The notes beneath the pieces are model-generated. The model worked only from the letters and a program-made list of their open reading frames with translations, was not told where the DNA came from and searched no databases. This document shows, in pieces, positions 12,385 to 26,300 of a stretch of DNA of 64,000 nt. The translations under genes were made by a program, and so were the position numbers. This stretch comes from Cercis canadensis. Its lineage: Eukaryota; Streptophyta; Magnoliopsida; Fabales; Fabaceae. How positions within the stretch are numbered: position 1 is the stretch's first letter; each line of letters begins with the position of its first letter. The stretch lies in NCBI GenBank assembly GCA_003255065.1, contig QAOA01005024.1:310395-374394 (forward strand). Reading direction: 5' to 3'.

Positions 12385-13205
12385 CATACCAACACTATGT
12401 TGTGAACTCTACAACGAAACTCCACACACCATGCCCTAATCTCACATAAATGCTAGGACCCTCGAGAAAGTGCATTTGATAGAGCATGAACACGAAGAAC
12501 TCGCAGTAGACAAACATGCTTAGTTTCTCAATTGCTTATGAGCTTTCGGCTCAATTGGCATTTGGATGCTCTGATGAGCCAAGACAGGAGCAAATTGCCA
12601 TTAGCCCCTTCCTCCCTCTTGAATTTATAATGCACCGAAAAAAGAATCACTTAACCCTTAACAGAATAAGAAGATAGCGTTCTACCTGAGTCGTTTCCAG
12701 CAAGTTTCAGAAGCACTTATAGCAAGCATTGGAATTCCGATTAATTAAAATTACATTGATTTTGGGTACTTTTTCAAGGTGAATATCATTTACGTTCCTC
12801 CATGAATTTGAGCTTTTGATACATGCTGTGGTATGATTATTACATAATACTATATAGGGGCGGATTTATGCTTATGAGTGACCAAAAAAATTTCTAATCA
12901 AAGTATTAGAAAATTACTCCTTGTCCCCATAAAAAAAATAAAAAAAAAATTAACTGCCCCCGTAATTGTCATTAATGACTTGCAAAAAATAAAAAGGCAA
13001 TCTATTATCTTTTCAATTTAATTATGAAAATACTAAAAATACACATGAATAACCCTAATACTTTTTTTTTTTCAAAAGATACAATCACAATAATTTTAAA
13101 TGTGACAATGATTAATAAATATCTCAAAGTAAAATTATCATAGAAATATTTTTTCTTAAAACATTGAATAAATGTGAAAATACATAATTGAATTCATAGT
13201 AAAAT

Positions 13206-13208
<3 letters not shown>

Positions 13209-13236
<28 letters not shown>
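13209..13236. repeat. (AT)14 microsatellite
   Basis: There are fourteen uninterrupted AT dinucleotides. Confidence 0.9.
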
Positions 13237-13462
13237 TGCCCCACTGACAAAAATTTCTGCATCCAATACTAGACTTACAAAACGTTTTGAAACTTTAATC
13301 AAAAAATTGAAAATCATCTGTGACTGTAATTAACAATAACATGTTTATGAGTAGGACAACTCAACTAGTAAAATAAATCAAGCTAACAACAAAGTGATAA
13401 AGAGATATTAAAATAAGATTTTTATTGTTAAATATTACAGAGTCTCAAAATGCTGAATAGCT

Positions 13463-16400
13463 TTAAACTCTAGACATCCCAAGTTTCCTATCAAACAAGC
13501 GTTGCAAAAGGTAGACTTGGAGTGCGCTAGCTCCAATTAGTGCTACCGATTCTAAGATTGCCTTGTGTACTGCTCTTCGGCTCATTGCATCATTCACTGC
13601 ATTCAAGTAATAAGAGAACATAATATTGCACTTGCACCAAAAACGAGTTAAATAGATAGAGAAGACAATATTGTGGTTATTTGCAACTACTATCATTCAA
13701 CTAGGTCGATATCGCTTTGCAAGGAGTTAAATCAAAATCAATGAGGTGCCACTCACTGAATTTTGCCAATTGTTAGCTGCAACTCTAAGTTCGAACATGT
13801 AACCTGCAAATCCTAAGGATGACCTTAGTATCACTCAGCCACAAGCCACCATTGACTTGACCTTGGTAGGCATTATGGCAATGCACTAACATATTTGCTT
13901 GTACCATCATATTTGCTTGTACCATATGTTTAATAGCATGTTTGGTTCTGTGATGAGATGCCCCAGAATCACTTTTGACTCTCAAAATCAAGAGTTACAC
14001 ACATATCGCTTCATCTTTTTTTGTTTTTGTTTTTTAAGTGACTCTAAGGGCTTCCCACTGCAACCAAACATGCTATAAATACGTGTGCATTTAACTATGA
14101 TATCAGTAGCACTAAAGTAACTTTCAAACTTCAATAAGTCAGAATTAGCTCAACTTGGCCTGGAAAGAAAGCCAGAGAAAACCCTCCGAGAGAGGCAATG
14201 CCATTATTCTTAACAGAACAGTCTTTTGACGTTGTACTTGAATATGATTAGGGTGATCACAAATTGAGAGAGGAGGTTTTGCAAAGTGGTATCAAGAACA
14301 GATAATCTAGGTGTAATTTATGTCCTTGAAGTGAGTAAATCCAATTGATATGATATGAGAGCGCAGTTTTCACAACGAGAAGCATCCACCAAAGCAACTG
14401 CTTACCTACTATTTTTTATGTAGAGAATATTTTAAAATTTTAAAAAATTATAATAAAACAGAAAATGTGATACCTATTGCTTGACGGTCGGTCTGAGCCT
14501 CTAACCAATGCTGCTCAAACTGAATGTTGTAAAGAGCTTCCTCCAACTTTGCTATCTGCTCCAGCAAAGGGGTGAAATGCTCTGCAGAAATTCAGAAAAC
14601 ACTGAATGATAATTCTATCACCTTTCAGGCTTCTAATAACATGAAGAGATGAGTTTTATACTCAAAAAGCAAAGACTAGAAGGATTAATAGAAAAAGACT
14701 CTAACCATCTTTTGCATGTTGATCGAAGTATGACATGTGACCAACATGCACATCAAAATCAACGGTTTCATGATATGGAGACTTGTTGATGAAGCAGAAT
14801 TTATGGATTCCTGACTTGGGAGCCACAAACTCAAACTTTTCACTCGTCTTGTCACGGAAATCTTGAATTTGTTCGCCACCAGGTCCCTTAATCTGAAATT
14901 CGTACATAGTGGGACAATAAGATTCCAATGGCAAGGCAGAATATAGAAGAGAAGAGAGGGAAAAGATAAATTCACAGCAAGGATGTCCATATATTCCAAA
15001 TGTAGTCTAGATATCTGAGATATAAATGCCAAAAAAAGAAAAAGAAAATAGACAATATGCACATAAACACCAACATAGATATAGAAATACCTGCATAAGG
15101 ATCAGTTATATTTAGGGTATCTTTGGCAGGGCAGTAAAGGGGTAAACATTTAGGGAGTATCATTTACTCTTTTTTCAAGTAGTAACAATGCGTGTAAACA
15201 TTACTCTTTAATTATGTTTGGTATGCTTCGTAATTTGAGCAGATGAAGAGAGGAAGAATTGAGGAGAGTTTGAGGAGATGGGTAATTGGTAAACATTACT
15301 CTCCTAAATAGTTTCCCTCAATTTATTTTTACAACCAAACATATTTAAAACAAAGTAAATTTTAATCTTTTTACTCCCCCTACAAAACATACCCTTAATT
15401 GTAAAGGTAATTTAATATATAATTTTCTAGACATAATTGCATAACTTCACTATAAGTCTACACTATTGTCTAAATAAAAGAAATTTAATAATTCTAAACC
15501 TCTAGAAGATTGTCCAACAAGTCAAATGGATACAACTGCTGTCTCCTTAGGTGTTTGAATGGCAAGCGTTTCCACTTCAATGTTCTCTAAATAGCAGAAC
15601 AATTCTACATGGTAAATAACTTAAATCTCCAACACAAGACTTTAGTTTCACAAAAACTCTTAAAATATACAAAGAACATAGTCATCGACACTTCTCTTAC
15701 ACTTTTTCCCCCCTTAGGTATTATAGCTTCAGGAATTAAAACCCTTAACATAGAGATAAACATTAGAGAAGAATTTTCCTCAGTTTCAATATTTGTAATA
15801 CGCAGTTACATCAAATAGCCCACTTTATTCCTCTTTCTATGGCTCTCAAAATAGGTTTCTTATAAGGGTTTTGACAAACACCAAATATCATAAATAACCT
15901 CCCCATTTATATAAGCACAAAAGGAAATTTGATCACTAACCATTCCCTCTTCTGAGCCATGAAACTCATATGCAAGTTAAATGAGCATATGAACTTTAAA
16001 AGATTAACACTCTACAATCTCCTCAGCATTACAATTTACCAACTATTACATGCTCTTCTTTCCTTCCTTTATTTTGGGCCATAACATTAAAAGACTCTTC
16101 AAGCTGCACGCATCTAATATTATCATAAAAAATGGCTAGTTATTCACTACCACCGGTGGTACCAAAACCACAAGCATAACTACTACTGAGATTATCTACA
16201 CCATGTATTTTATTGGGCGGACATATGTGTTAATGAAAATAAATGGCACAGATCATTTTAGTTATCAATTTTACTTATGGTATGGATACCACAATAACTA
16301 GCCATCAAAAAATCATCCTTTTTTCACCAACTTAGTCTCTTCAGCCCCTATTTGCACTATCCTTGCTTGCACAAGTTTACAAAACCTCTATTATATGCTA

Positions 16401-16969
16401 TATATCTCACAACATCAAGAACAAAGCACATACATTTTCCTACAATTACATTTATCTCTATTTTTTTCCTTTTGTTTTTCTACTTTCGCATAAAACCACC
16501 CTTAATTTTCCAATATCATTCTATTCACTGATTAAAAACTTCAAACAACTAAGAAAATATCCACATAAAAGTCAACAGATTAAGAAAGAAGTTAAAAAAA
16601 CAAAATAGAAGAACAACACCCAAAAAGAGAGCAAAAATCCACATAAATCAACAATAAACCATAACCCGTAACCCATTGAACCATTTAACACAAGTAACAG
16701 GCAACAATTAAAGTTATATCAAAATAAATTGCAGAGAATTAACATACCACGAGATCGACACCTTCGCTGCCGTAATGCCAAGGCGAATCAGCCTTAATAA
16801 CAACGAAAGAAACATGAACAGTGTCACCCTCGTATTTAACATCATGGGACAAACATTCTTCTTTGTCAATCACAAATCGAATCGCTTCTGATCCTTTGAA
16901 GTTCCAAAATATCCCAATTAGCACAAAGACCAAAACATGTCTCAAGGGACCCCGCCACCACGAACCCAT
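13463..16969 (-). CDS. p24 family cargo receptor, p24-beta3-like (216 aa), four exons
   Basis: Exons on the minus strand are 16969-16748, 14892-14706, 14581-14474 and 13596-13463. All have GT-AG borders and consistent phase, giving 216 residues. Residues 1-29 are a signal peptide. The lumenal GOLD domain follows, with its paired cysteines in KEECLSHD and KFCFINKSPYHET and the typical FDVHVGH strand. Then comes a coiled-coil stretch (FTPLLEQIAKLEEALYN, EQHWLEAQTDRQAI), a transmembrane helix (about 186-208) and a short cytosolic tail ending RKLGMSRV. p24 proteins cycle between ER and Golgi in COPI/COPII vesicles and act as cargo adaptors and organisers of early secretory membranes. The AIRFVIDKEEC...GVDLV...MSRV pattern matches what I know of plant p24-beta3. 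Two Tourist-like MITEs lie in its introns. The leader probably extends to about 17290. Confidence 0.9.
13934..14075. repeat. Small Tourist-like MITE in p24 intron 3
   Basis: The ends TAGCATGTTTGGTT are a perfect inverted repeat, and TAA flanks both sides (13931-13933 and 14076-14078). A 3-bp TWA duplication and this size (142 bp) fit the PIF/Harbinger class. Confidence 0.7.
15115..15394. repeat. Tourist-like MITE in p24 intron 1
   Basis: The left end is GGGTATCTTTGGCAGG. The right end in reverse complement is GGGTATGTTTTGTAGG. TTA occurs directly outside each end (15112-15114, 15395-15397), consistent with a PIF/Harbinger insertion of 280 bp. Confidence 0.6.
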
Positions 16970-17619
16970 CTGCTAAAATCAAACAAAACCACAAAAGAAA
17001 AGAAAAGGTTTAATTTTTAGCCGTGAATCAGAGGCGAACACAGATCCAGAAACAGAATCATAGAAGATACCTTTCTGGGTTTTAGGGAAAACAGAGGAAG
17101 AAAGATGAAAGAGCTTATTAGAGAATGAATAAGAAAACGAAGCTGTGGGCTTTTGTGTTTGAGTTTTGAGTTTTGCGTTCCTCCGGAAGACACAAACGTT
17201 GAAAGGTTCGAAGTGGTTGTGATTTTTGAGTTTAACCAGGAGACGGAGTTCAACGTTGATGGAGGTAGTGCCGTGGTGGACTACAAAGGACAACCGATGT
17301 CGTAATTCTCAACATCTTGCTTGTCAGTATGTGATTCGCTGATGCACCTCATCAGACCAATAACGAGATCACACGTGGGATTATCATTTATTAACTTTTT
17401 TAGGCTGATCGAGCTTTAAAAAAACAAAACAAAGAAAAAAAAAAAAAAACTTGCTTAGATAGTTAGATGGCTAATAGAGAAGAGTAAATGTGTAACCAAT
17501 GAATTTATTGATGGGCTCGTGAACAAGTTCAATTTAGAGTAGTTTATTAGAAGTATGTGGGATGACAAAAAAAATAATAATAATTTGGTGAGAGCTAAGC
17601 AATTACTCTCTTATGTTAC

Positions 17620-17945
17620 ACTTTCTTTCAATTGGGTGGGACTCAATAAGATTTACATTGTGATTTTAGTGTTATTGCAAATTTTTAAAATAATTGAGTT
17701 ACCCAATATATGTCAAAACACATAGTTTCTTATAAAATATAAGAATGTCATGATATAAAAAAACATGCCAAAAAATAAAACTTGAAAAAATTTCCTAGCA
17801 CACTTTCTTATATTATGTCGTTTTTGCATTTTATAAGAAACTATATGTCCTAACACATATTGGGTGACTCAATTTTTTGAGATATTCACAACGACACCAA
17901 AAATTACATTGTAACTCTCATTGGGTCTCATGCATAAGTGGAGGG
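17620..17945. repeat. Fold-back MITE, about 0.33 kb
   Basis: The two halves are reverse complements around a centre near 17785. The matched blocks are TAATTGAGTTACCCAATAT / ATATTGGGTGACTCAATT, TTACATTGTGATTTT / AAAATTACATTGTAA and TAGTTTCTTATAAAAT / ATTTTATAAGAAACTA. It would form an arm-length hairpin with little loop and encodes nothing. It sits upstream of the p24 gene. Confidence 0.65.
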
Positions 17946-20313
17946 TATAGCATAAAGAAGTAGCATAAAGGGGTGATAAGATAGTGCTTATCTAATTTAT
18001 ATATATGAACAAACTTTAAATATAAATAATTTAGATTAATACGTTAACAAATAGAATAAATAATTGGTATAATCATGGTTTAGTCTAAGTTATATAAGAA
18101 AATAACTTCTTTTTTATTTATTTATTACAATTTAAATAATAAATTATTTTAATACTTCACCTATTTTATTCAATAATAATTTATGTATTAAATTTTTTAA
18201 ATTAAATTATTTGTTAAAAAAAGAAATTAACGAATAAAATAAAATAAGTATGTTAATTATCATGCATTAACTATGTGACTGCTTTATCTGGCTAAAACTT
18301 CAATGTAATTAAGCTTCATAGCAAGCCAGATCAGAAACGAGTCGAGCCACTCTAGTAAGACAAAAAGTGGATCAAGATAAGGCTTTTAACATATTAAGCT
18401 TTGCTTTTGTTTTTCAATCAGCTATCACAGAACTGAGTAGATCTTCTTTAAAAATTCTTGAGACCTTTACTCTTCCTTCCAAAGGTACAAGGCAGAGAGA
18501 ACATCTCTTATAAGAATGACAATTTGGCCCATACCCAATGAGGCTCTGTTATTTTTAATTGATTTGGTATGGGTATGGGGATAGGGATAGGGATGGGTAA
18601 TTTGTATGGAGCCGGGGATGAGAAAGTCCCGCCCCGCCCGTACAAAAAAAAAAAAATTATATATATAAAATACATTACATAAATAGTATAATTCTATAGA
18701 TGAGTACTTAGAAGTTCCCCATTTTTTTTTGCCTCTTGAGTTGTTCTGTTGTCAAGCTTGTATAAAACAATGATTATGAGGAAAAAGAGTAGATGATAGT
18801 GTTGGAATTCATCAGAAATTATGTAAGCAATTATTATTATTTTTGGTTCTAAAGGTTTATCAAGAGTTCTTTCTGAAATATATGTTTCATCCGTTGTTCT
18901 TATATTCCTCTCAATTGTATAAATTTGCCTTTTACTGACAAAGAAGTCCCTTTACCAAGCAGAAATAGCTTTCATGTTTCTCAAGCACACAATGTAATTG
19001 AGAATAGCCTTCCAGAATTCTCAGTACATGGTACAGCCTTCTAATTCTTGGATTACTACTTCGGTCACTTTATCCAAGAATTAGAAGCAAACAGATTTGT
19101 ACACCTAGTTAATTATAAATATGAAAGATCATGCCAAAGCCTCAGGAAGGCTTCTTGGACATGTAAGCTCTCACTTCAGTTTTTGCTCTACCTGTGGAAC
19201 TGAATGAGGGTTAAAACTAAAGATTATAATCTTCGATTGATACTGAAGAAGACATCTAAACAATGCAAAAGATAAAATAAGATGTCCTACTTATTCTAAA
19301 AAATAATCTTTCTCTTTTTCCCAAACAAATATGGATATAAATAGAGATTGTGCTCATGGGACCAACACATACCATAGGAAAATAAATGCAACCTAATCAT
19401 AGAACTAGTTTTCTCCATGGGACCCCCAATGCTAAACTATTAGATATAAATTACAGCCAAAAAAAGAGAGCATAAGTCTGTTGAATGTTGGTCACTTCAA
19501 TAATTTCTAATCTTTTGATCAATTTCATTGGATATAACAAACTCTTTGCTTTCATTGAGATCTATAGATTTATACTATATTCGTTATATTAAATTCTGAT
19601 GTAGTATATGAGTCTTTCCACTTATAAGACAGATATACGAGTTTCTTAAGCTATCATGAAAATCTACTATTTGGAGGTTATGTAAACATAAGATTAGCAA
19701 CATGTGCTGCAAAGGCTTCTCATTGTTATGTTATTCATTTTATTTTGATCTTAATCAAATTTTGTGTTTATTCTGATTTCTTAGAGTCTTTTATAATTGT
19801 TTAAAAACAATTTTTATAATTTTATTTTAATATTATTTATCTTATTATTATTGCTTGAAGATATCTGGAATTCTTGATGATGTTATTTGAAAATTATTTA
19901 TATTATCTTGTTCGATTAAACTTGAATTTCAATTAGAAATTGTGATTAATAGATTAAACTTGTAAATTGTGTATATTTAGAAAAACATGGATGTATGGGT
20001 AAATGGGATGGGACATGGGACAGATGGACATTCAATGGGACAGGGATGAAGATGTTGAAAAATCCCCGCCGGGGATGGGGCATGGGGATGTCCTTCGGGG
20101 ATGGGGATGGGGAATGCCTGACCTGCCCCATCCCCGCCCCATTGCCATCCCTAATCTCTCATTTCATCACTGAAGTAAACTAAAATAGTTCTTGAAAACC
20201 TACAAGAGCTGGTAAATTGGCCAATGAATTACATACCAAAAAGACATGCACTGAGCCATATTTACAAAATGATATTTACAGTCTGCACAATCAGGCATAA
20301 ATCAAGAGGAAAG
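17946..20313. other. Intergenic between p24 and SAWADEE genes, with GC-skewed transposon-like ends
   Basis: No gene is supported. A G-rich phrase at 18567-18650 (GGGGATAGGGATAGGGATGG, then CCCGCCCCGCCCG) and a second at 20031-20152 (ending CCCCGCCCCATTGCCATCCC) look like the two ends of a hAT-like or other repeat of about 1.57 kb. The TAGGGATGGCAAYGGGGCGGG type of phrase is common at plant transposon ends. I could not find matching target duplications. The 3' untranslated region of the SAWADEE gene probably occupies the last 130 bases. Confidence 0.35.
20071..20112 (+). repeat. Potential G-quadruplex run
   Basis: Six runs of four G occur in 42 bases, separated by AT, CAT, ATGTCCTTC, AT and AT. 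This exceeds the usual G3+N1-7 rule with one longer loop. It lies in the right end of the candidate transposon described in the surrounding spacer. Confidence 0.6.
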
Positions 20314-23300
20314 TTAACAACGCCAAAGAATCAAATTCTCCTCCAAAGCTAGCCTCCCATGCAGCCGCACTTGGTGATCAGAAAATGCCACAAACAATTT
20401 CCTAAGACGACTAGCCATCTCAAAATCTTTTGTTCCAGAATAAACAAGCTTCAAATGGTTGCTCTTTCCACTGCTTTCTTTCTGGTATACATTCTGCAAA
20501 AGTGCAAAAAGAAGTTCTTAGTCAGCAAAGGACAAGATATTACTTAAAGAACATGTAACGGGTTCATCAACCTCTGGCATGCAACATTAAACTGTGCCAT
20601 CCTCCCCTCTTCTGCTGTGTAAAATGAAGAGCAATGCTATTTGCACACCCATTCACACCTGCTTTACACCTAACTTACATATCTGATATCTCTCGTGTTT
20701 TATATCAAATCAATGGGTGCAAGAAGTGTAAAAAATGGCAAAAATAAAGAATGTGCAAATAAAATTTTTCTGAAGTTAAATTGGCAGGAAAATTATCTGA
20801 GGCTATATAGACAACAAGGTATTGCTCCTAGAAAGATCCATTGTATGCGTTTTATCGATAAATCTAATGTTTTTTCCTGGTGCCTCAATATGAACATGCA
20901 CCTATTCTATAGTCTGAATCTTAATCATGCTCCACTACCAAGCCTTGAAATTATTCTCTTCGTTGGCAACAGGAGGAACAGAAGTCCTGGTTTTCGTTTG
21001 CTCATCAAAAAGAATTCATTTAACTTGCCTTAGATAGAGGCATCAATGTCCCAATTGCTGCTTTGGTGCCTTCAAACCCCACTACTACCTCTTTAATTAT
21101 AACCCATGGCCTGGAAAAAGAGAAGGACAAGGTGAATTCTAACAGGCAGATGAAAACAATTCTACAGCATAAATAAACAAAACGCCAAATATAAGGTATT
21201 ATGGGTTAAACTATTAACACTCTAGTAGTTACAAAAGCATTTGGGTGGGAATCAATTTTTACTCAAGTTGATTTAACATAAGCACTTCTTTTGGAGTAGG
21301 TTTTCATAATAGAACAGTGAATAGCCATTATCCAAGTAGTTCCAGCAAAAACAATAGGAAAGCAGGCTTTTTCAGTAAAATTCACTGTTTCACAAACTGG
21401 GTTCAATTTTATAATGATCAGTTCAAAACAGGAAAGAGTCATAAATACAGACCCAAAAAAACTAAAGATATTAAGCATAGCAAATATTTTTTAAATACAT
21501 TGCACAGCCATCAAAATTTATGAACAACGTATACTACATACCTCCCTGTTGAAGACATTATGATGCAGTTAGGATCACGAAGAAAGCCACGAAGCTTTTC
21601 AAAATTCTTTTTGGAATCCAACACTATGGCTGCCGTTGTATATATTTCCCACGGTAAATTTGGGTAAATATACACTCTAGGTAATACAGAAGTTTGTCCA
21701 TGTAAAAATTCTGCAATTGCTGGTGGAGATAGCTCGTTATCAAGATTCCCAAGCAATATCATATATGGGTTTTCTTTTGCACCAAGATCCCTATCCTCCA
21801 ATCTTCTGCGACAACTGATAATCCTCTCTAACTCTGTAAAAGGGGCCAAAATTTAAGAATTACATCATAAAATATCATTGTATCTAAGGAACCACTGGTG
21901 TGAAGAAAGGGAAAAGGTCATGATTATGATATAAGGGTGGACAATTGTCTTCTTGTTCTGATCTGGTCCAAGTAATGCATGCATACCAAGAAGCTCGCAA
22001 TCTGGTTCAGACTCTTTTAGAGTTATCAAGAACATGGTTCAGGATAAAGGAAAAGAGATCAAGGCCCTAAAAGAGTCATATGGCCGATTATAAGGACATT
22101 GCAGAAAAGATGAAAAGCACATGACTTTTCAAGCAAACCCAATGAGTCAAAAATTTGGATGTCCTGGATTAATCAGTTACTGGATAAAAACAAACCTTCA
22201 GATGGACATATTTTCGTATCAGACCGCTTGGCACATTGTGTTTCCTACAGAGACGAAGATATAAAGTCAAACACTAAAACGATCATACAGAAACAGAACA
22301 TGTAGTGTGATTCTAATTTTCGCAGCATGCAAGCTAATGGAAAATGCCTTCTGCTTACAAAGAGATGCTTATGACTTGCCTTGCGTAGGCGCTCAAGAAA
22401 GCCTAGCCTATGACGAGTATTTGAGCTTTCATCAGAGTATGGCACCACTCCCCATTCTGTAACTCTCTTGGAAATCAAATGAGAATCAGAAGAAGTAACT
22501 TCAATTCTCTTCCTTGCCATCTTTAGAAATGAGGCCACAGCAGGATCCAACTCCATAGCATGCCGAACTTTGCATATGTTATCAACTCTTGTCGTTGTTA
22601 TGTTTCCAGCATTTGGTCCATGTAACCAGAGAAGTATAAAGGTACACGAGCACACTTCCTCTCCTCTTTCCAAAGTATGTTCTTGATGTTCCACCTTCCA
22701 AAACAAGCACATATAGACAAGCACGTTAGGAGGAAGCATTTATTCAACAATGTACCAAAGACTGTAAAAAAATTCCCCCACACCAAATTAAAAGTCATCA
22801 GCTTTATCTTGTATGGAGTTTGGTCTCTAGTAGGACCATTGTAGTTTCCATTTATCAGAACAAAGAAGTTAAGAGTAGAATTGTATCATTACCAGCTCCA
22901 GAAAGCTGAAAGCTGGAGAAGAAAAATATTCAACTATTCAACAAAATAGCAATCAGATTTAGGCACTAACATTATGTGGGCTAATTTTCCCAAGTCCAAA
23001 AGCAAGAGTAGAAAAACAAAAGATATATAGGGATGGACCAACTCAGAGCTATATTAGAATTCATGAACATTTTGAAAAGGTGATTATACACTAATAGATC
23101 CTAGCAACTCAGAGTACTGTTTTAAACAAAAGATCAGCCCCACCCTGTATTCCACTAAAAAGAAAGAAAACAATATCATTTAAGTCAAATGTGCGTGCCT
23201 TAGGCCTTCCAAAGCACAATAAGAAGCCTTTTTATTTATTATTTGGAATGTGCATATAGTGGATGATAATGTCCATGTAGCATACAAGTAATTTTCCTAA

Positions 23301-26300
23301 TTCACTACCAATGTTTTTATTTCATATATATCTATTGACTAATTCTATTTTCTGCTTACTTGCAGAAGGGACACCTTTGTTAAATGTTATAGCAATTTCA
23401 TTCAGCCAATTAATGGCCATAAGCTTTGGCCAAGAGTTGACAAGGAACCCATTGCTCCTCCTCTTCTGAGAAGAGCTCCTGGAAGGCCAAAGCTGAATAG
23501 ATGAGCCTATAAATCCTAACAAACTTGGAAGGCAATGGCGCATTGTCAAATGTAGGAAATATGGCAATTTAGGCCACAATGCTAGAAGTTGTAAGGGCAA
23601 GACAAGAGCTGATAGAGAGATTCCTAAAAGAGGGAACGAGGTATATTTTCTCAGCACATCTAAAATTTGGTCTTTAACATTATTTGATTGACTTCAACAA
23701 TAATTTTTCCTTTACTTTGTGTCATAGAAATTCAAGAAGAAGCAACCTGTTGGGAAGGGGATAAACTTTGAGGACCCCAATTGGGAAATAAATGGGGAAA
23801 AAACTATTATTCCCCCTACCAAACAAAGACCAGCAAAGATGCAGCCTAAAAAACCTAGCTGCTCACAGCCCCTACCATCACATGGACATAAGAATTCAAC
23901 AGAACAGAGACCTGGAAGTGCATCACAACCAAACTCCATGAAACTCAGTGGAAAAAGGAAATTTGACCCCGTAGAAGGAAGTTCACAGAGGAGTGGGATG
24001 ATTGGGAAGAGAAAGAAAGACATCTAACTGGTACTTCAGGTTTGCTACACTTTTTTGTTTTGGAACCAGAATTATTATTTTGGATTTATTGGATTGGTAC
24101 CTTATTATTTTGGAATAGGGTTGTTGTTTTGGTACAGTATTCTGGTCCAAAATTGTTGCATTTTGGAGTTGTAATCATCATTGAAATTGTCAATAGAGTA
24201 TTTGGCAAAGAATTTGAAGTTTGACATTTTATTCATTTTCTTTGTTGGTTTACTTCGGAAGTTGAAGTTTGGCAAAGAATTGCAGTTTTAAACCTAAAAT
24301 TGTTGATTTGCCTTTGAAATTAAGGTTCCCTTTCATCCCCTTTGTGATTTAGAGTTCTGAATGGGGAAAATGACCAAGCATTCTTTTTTTTGTTTCTAAG
24401 GTTAGTTTTGGTAATTTAAAAGCCATGTACATGTCACATGACTTAAATTGGCTGATTCAAATGAAAATAATAATTTTTTAATGCCAGGTCAGCAATTATG
24501 TCTAATTTTAAATGGCTAAAAAACGGAGGGACTAAAAGTGCAACGTTTATCAAAATAGAAGGGTGAAATGGTTCATTTTTAAAGAAGGGGGACCAAATTG
24601 TTCACTTCATTAAAATAGGGGGACTAAAATTGCAATTAAGCCTTTTTATTTATTATTTGGAAAGGTGCTATAGCCTGCTTCCAATACAAAACATAAGAAG
24701 TTCATATGACTAACAATTAATTAACTGATATTTGCATGCATATACTACTAACAATTATATACCATCTAGAGCATTCTTTCAAAACAAAGTATGATGTAAG
24801 GATTCCATGCACATATAAGTTGTGGACAGAAGAAAAATAACAGATTTAATATACCAAAAATTTTCAATATTACCAGTTCAATCAGTGGATAAAAGTATAA
24901 ATAAATAAAGATCAAATGTTTAAATCTACTCTGTGTCACAGGACAACCATGTCCGCAGTTAGACAAGCATGAAGCACTGACATTTGTCATGCCCATTATG
25001 TGACACATACAAGTGTTTGACATCAATATTCGTTATACTATCCACATTTCTAGAGAAGAACAAATTCAGACACATTGATATTGTGATCAAAGGTTCAGTG
25101 TGATCAATTTGCAGCTCTTGAGAAATTATTTAACCTTTACATGAATTAGAAAAACAAAAAAAAATCTTATATTACGATTTGACTATGCTTCTCTATCTAA
25201 ATTAGCTTTCCTACTGGATGTAAATATGGAAAACCATACATACACCATGTGAGAAAATTTCCATCTGCTCCTTCATACTTTGTCTTAAGAAGGGAACATG
25301 TAGAATGTCTGTATGGAGTTTCTACTAGTAATTTAGTAAACATGTGGCAACAATTCAATTCCAGATCATAGAGTTTATACTGGTCTTCAACAGCCACGAC
25401 AAGATAACTGCTACTACAGGCATGAATAACTCTGAAGGGTCAGTGTTCTAGAAACCCAAACCAATGAGTAACTTCTCGTTTTTCCACAAGTTTACTCATA
25501 AGCCCTATACTTATACATTTTCCACAGCCAACATGCAAAAAGGTATTAGATGTTACACTGCAAAAGTAGTGAGTCATAAAATGTCCATTAAATGGTTATG
25601 ATCCTGGAAGGATGGACACAGTCTCGACCTTCTAATCTCAACTATATGCTTCCATTTGACTTACACAAAATGGCAACAACAGGATACGGCTGCAATAAAG
25701 AATCAAATCAACTACCTCACCAGCAATAACTAAACTACAGGTGCAGATGTTACCCTTGTTGTCAGCTATTACAAATCTGGAAAGATAGCATGGACCGGCA
25801 AAGCAAATCTTAAATAAATAGAAATTTTAGGGCAAATCTCAAGCAAACTTTTTAATTTAGAAAGAAGACAGAAAAAAGAAAAAGGAAAAAAGAAAAACCA
25901 TAACTACTAACTGCTAACAAACCTTAACCTAACAGCTAGTCTGTTCAACTTTCACTGGTGCAATTCAATGCATCATTTGATTTGGTAATGAATATCAATA
26001 AACCTTATACACAGTAGAGAAAAAGAAACTAAACATCCCAACACGAATGTTAACAGAGCATTTCTGGTTGTCTGATGCCGCCACTTGACAAAACTTATTG
26101 ATTCTTATGAATAAACAAAATATTTGTAACTAATTTAACAGTCCATTGAAATTAGTCTAGAAACCAAGTGCATTCAGTATCAAAGCTTTGGTACCACCAC
26201 TAGATGCTACTAAATTACGAACTCTGTTTCAACTTTCTTGTCTTAAATGCTCTGCCATCTTGTGGAACTACTTCACAAAGTTCAATTCGTATAATCCATG

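Larger units (their letters stand above)
10827..13462. other. Spacer between the convergent NOI and p24 genes
   Basis: The first about 370 bases are probably the NOI gene 3' untranslated region. No further gene was found. The rest holds AT-rich sequence, a short TTTAGGG-like array (12361-12384) and a GGGGCGGATTTATG-type phrase at 12857 paired loosely with 13236-13262, resembling ends of a decayed transposon that encloses an AT microsatellite. Confidence 0.4.

Noticed and set aside
14685-15062. 125-codon minus-strand frame beside p24 exon 2
   Set aside because: It is a different frame running over the exon and adjoining intron; p24 splicing explains the coding signal.
20695-21033. 112-codon plus-strand frame
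   Set aside because: It lies in intron 5 and antisense to exon 5 of the SAWADEE gene.
23322-23657. 111-codon minus-strand frame
   Set aside because: Antisense of the transposase relic; plus-strand motifs are diagnostic.
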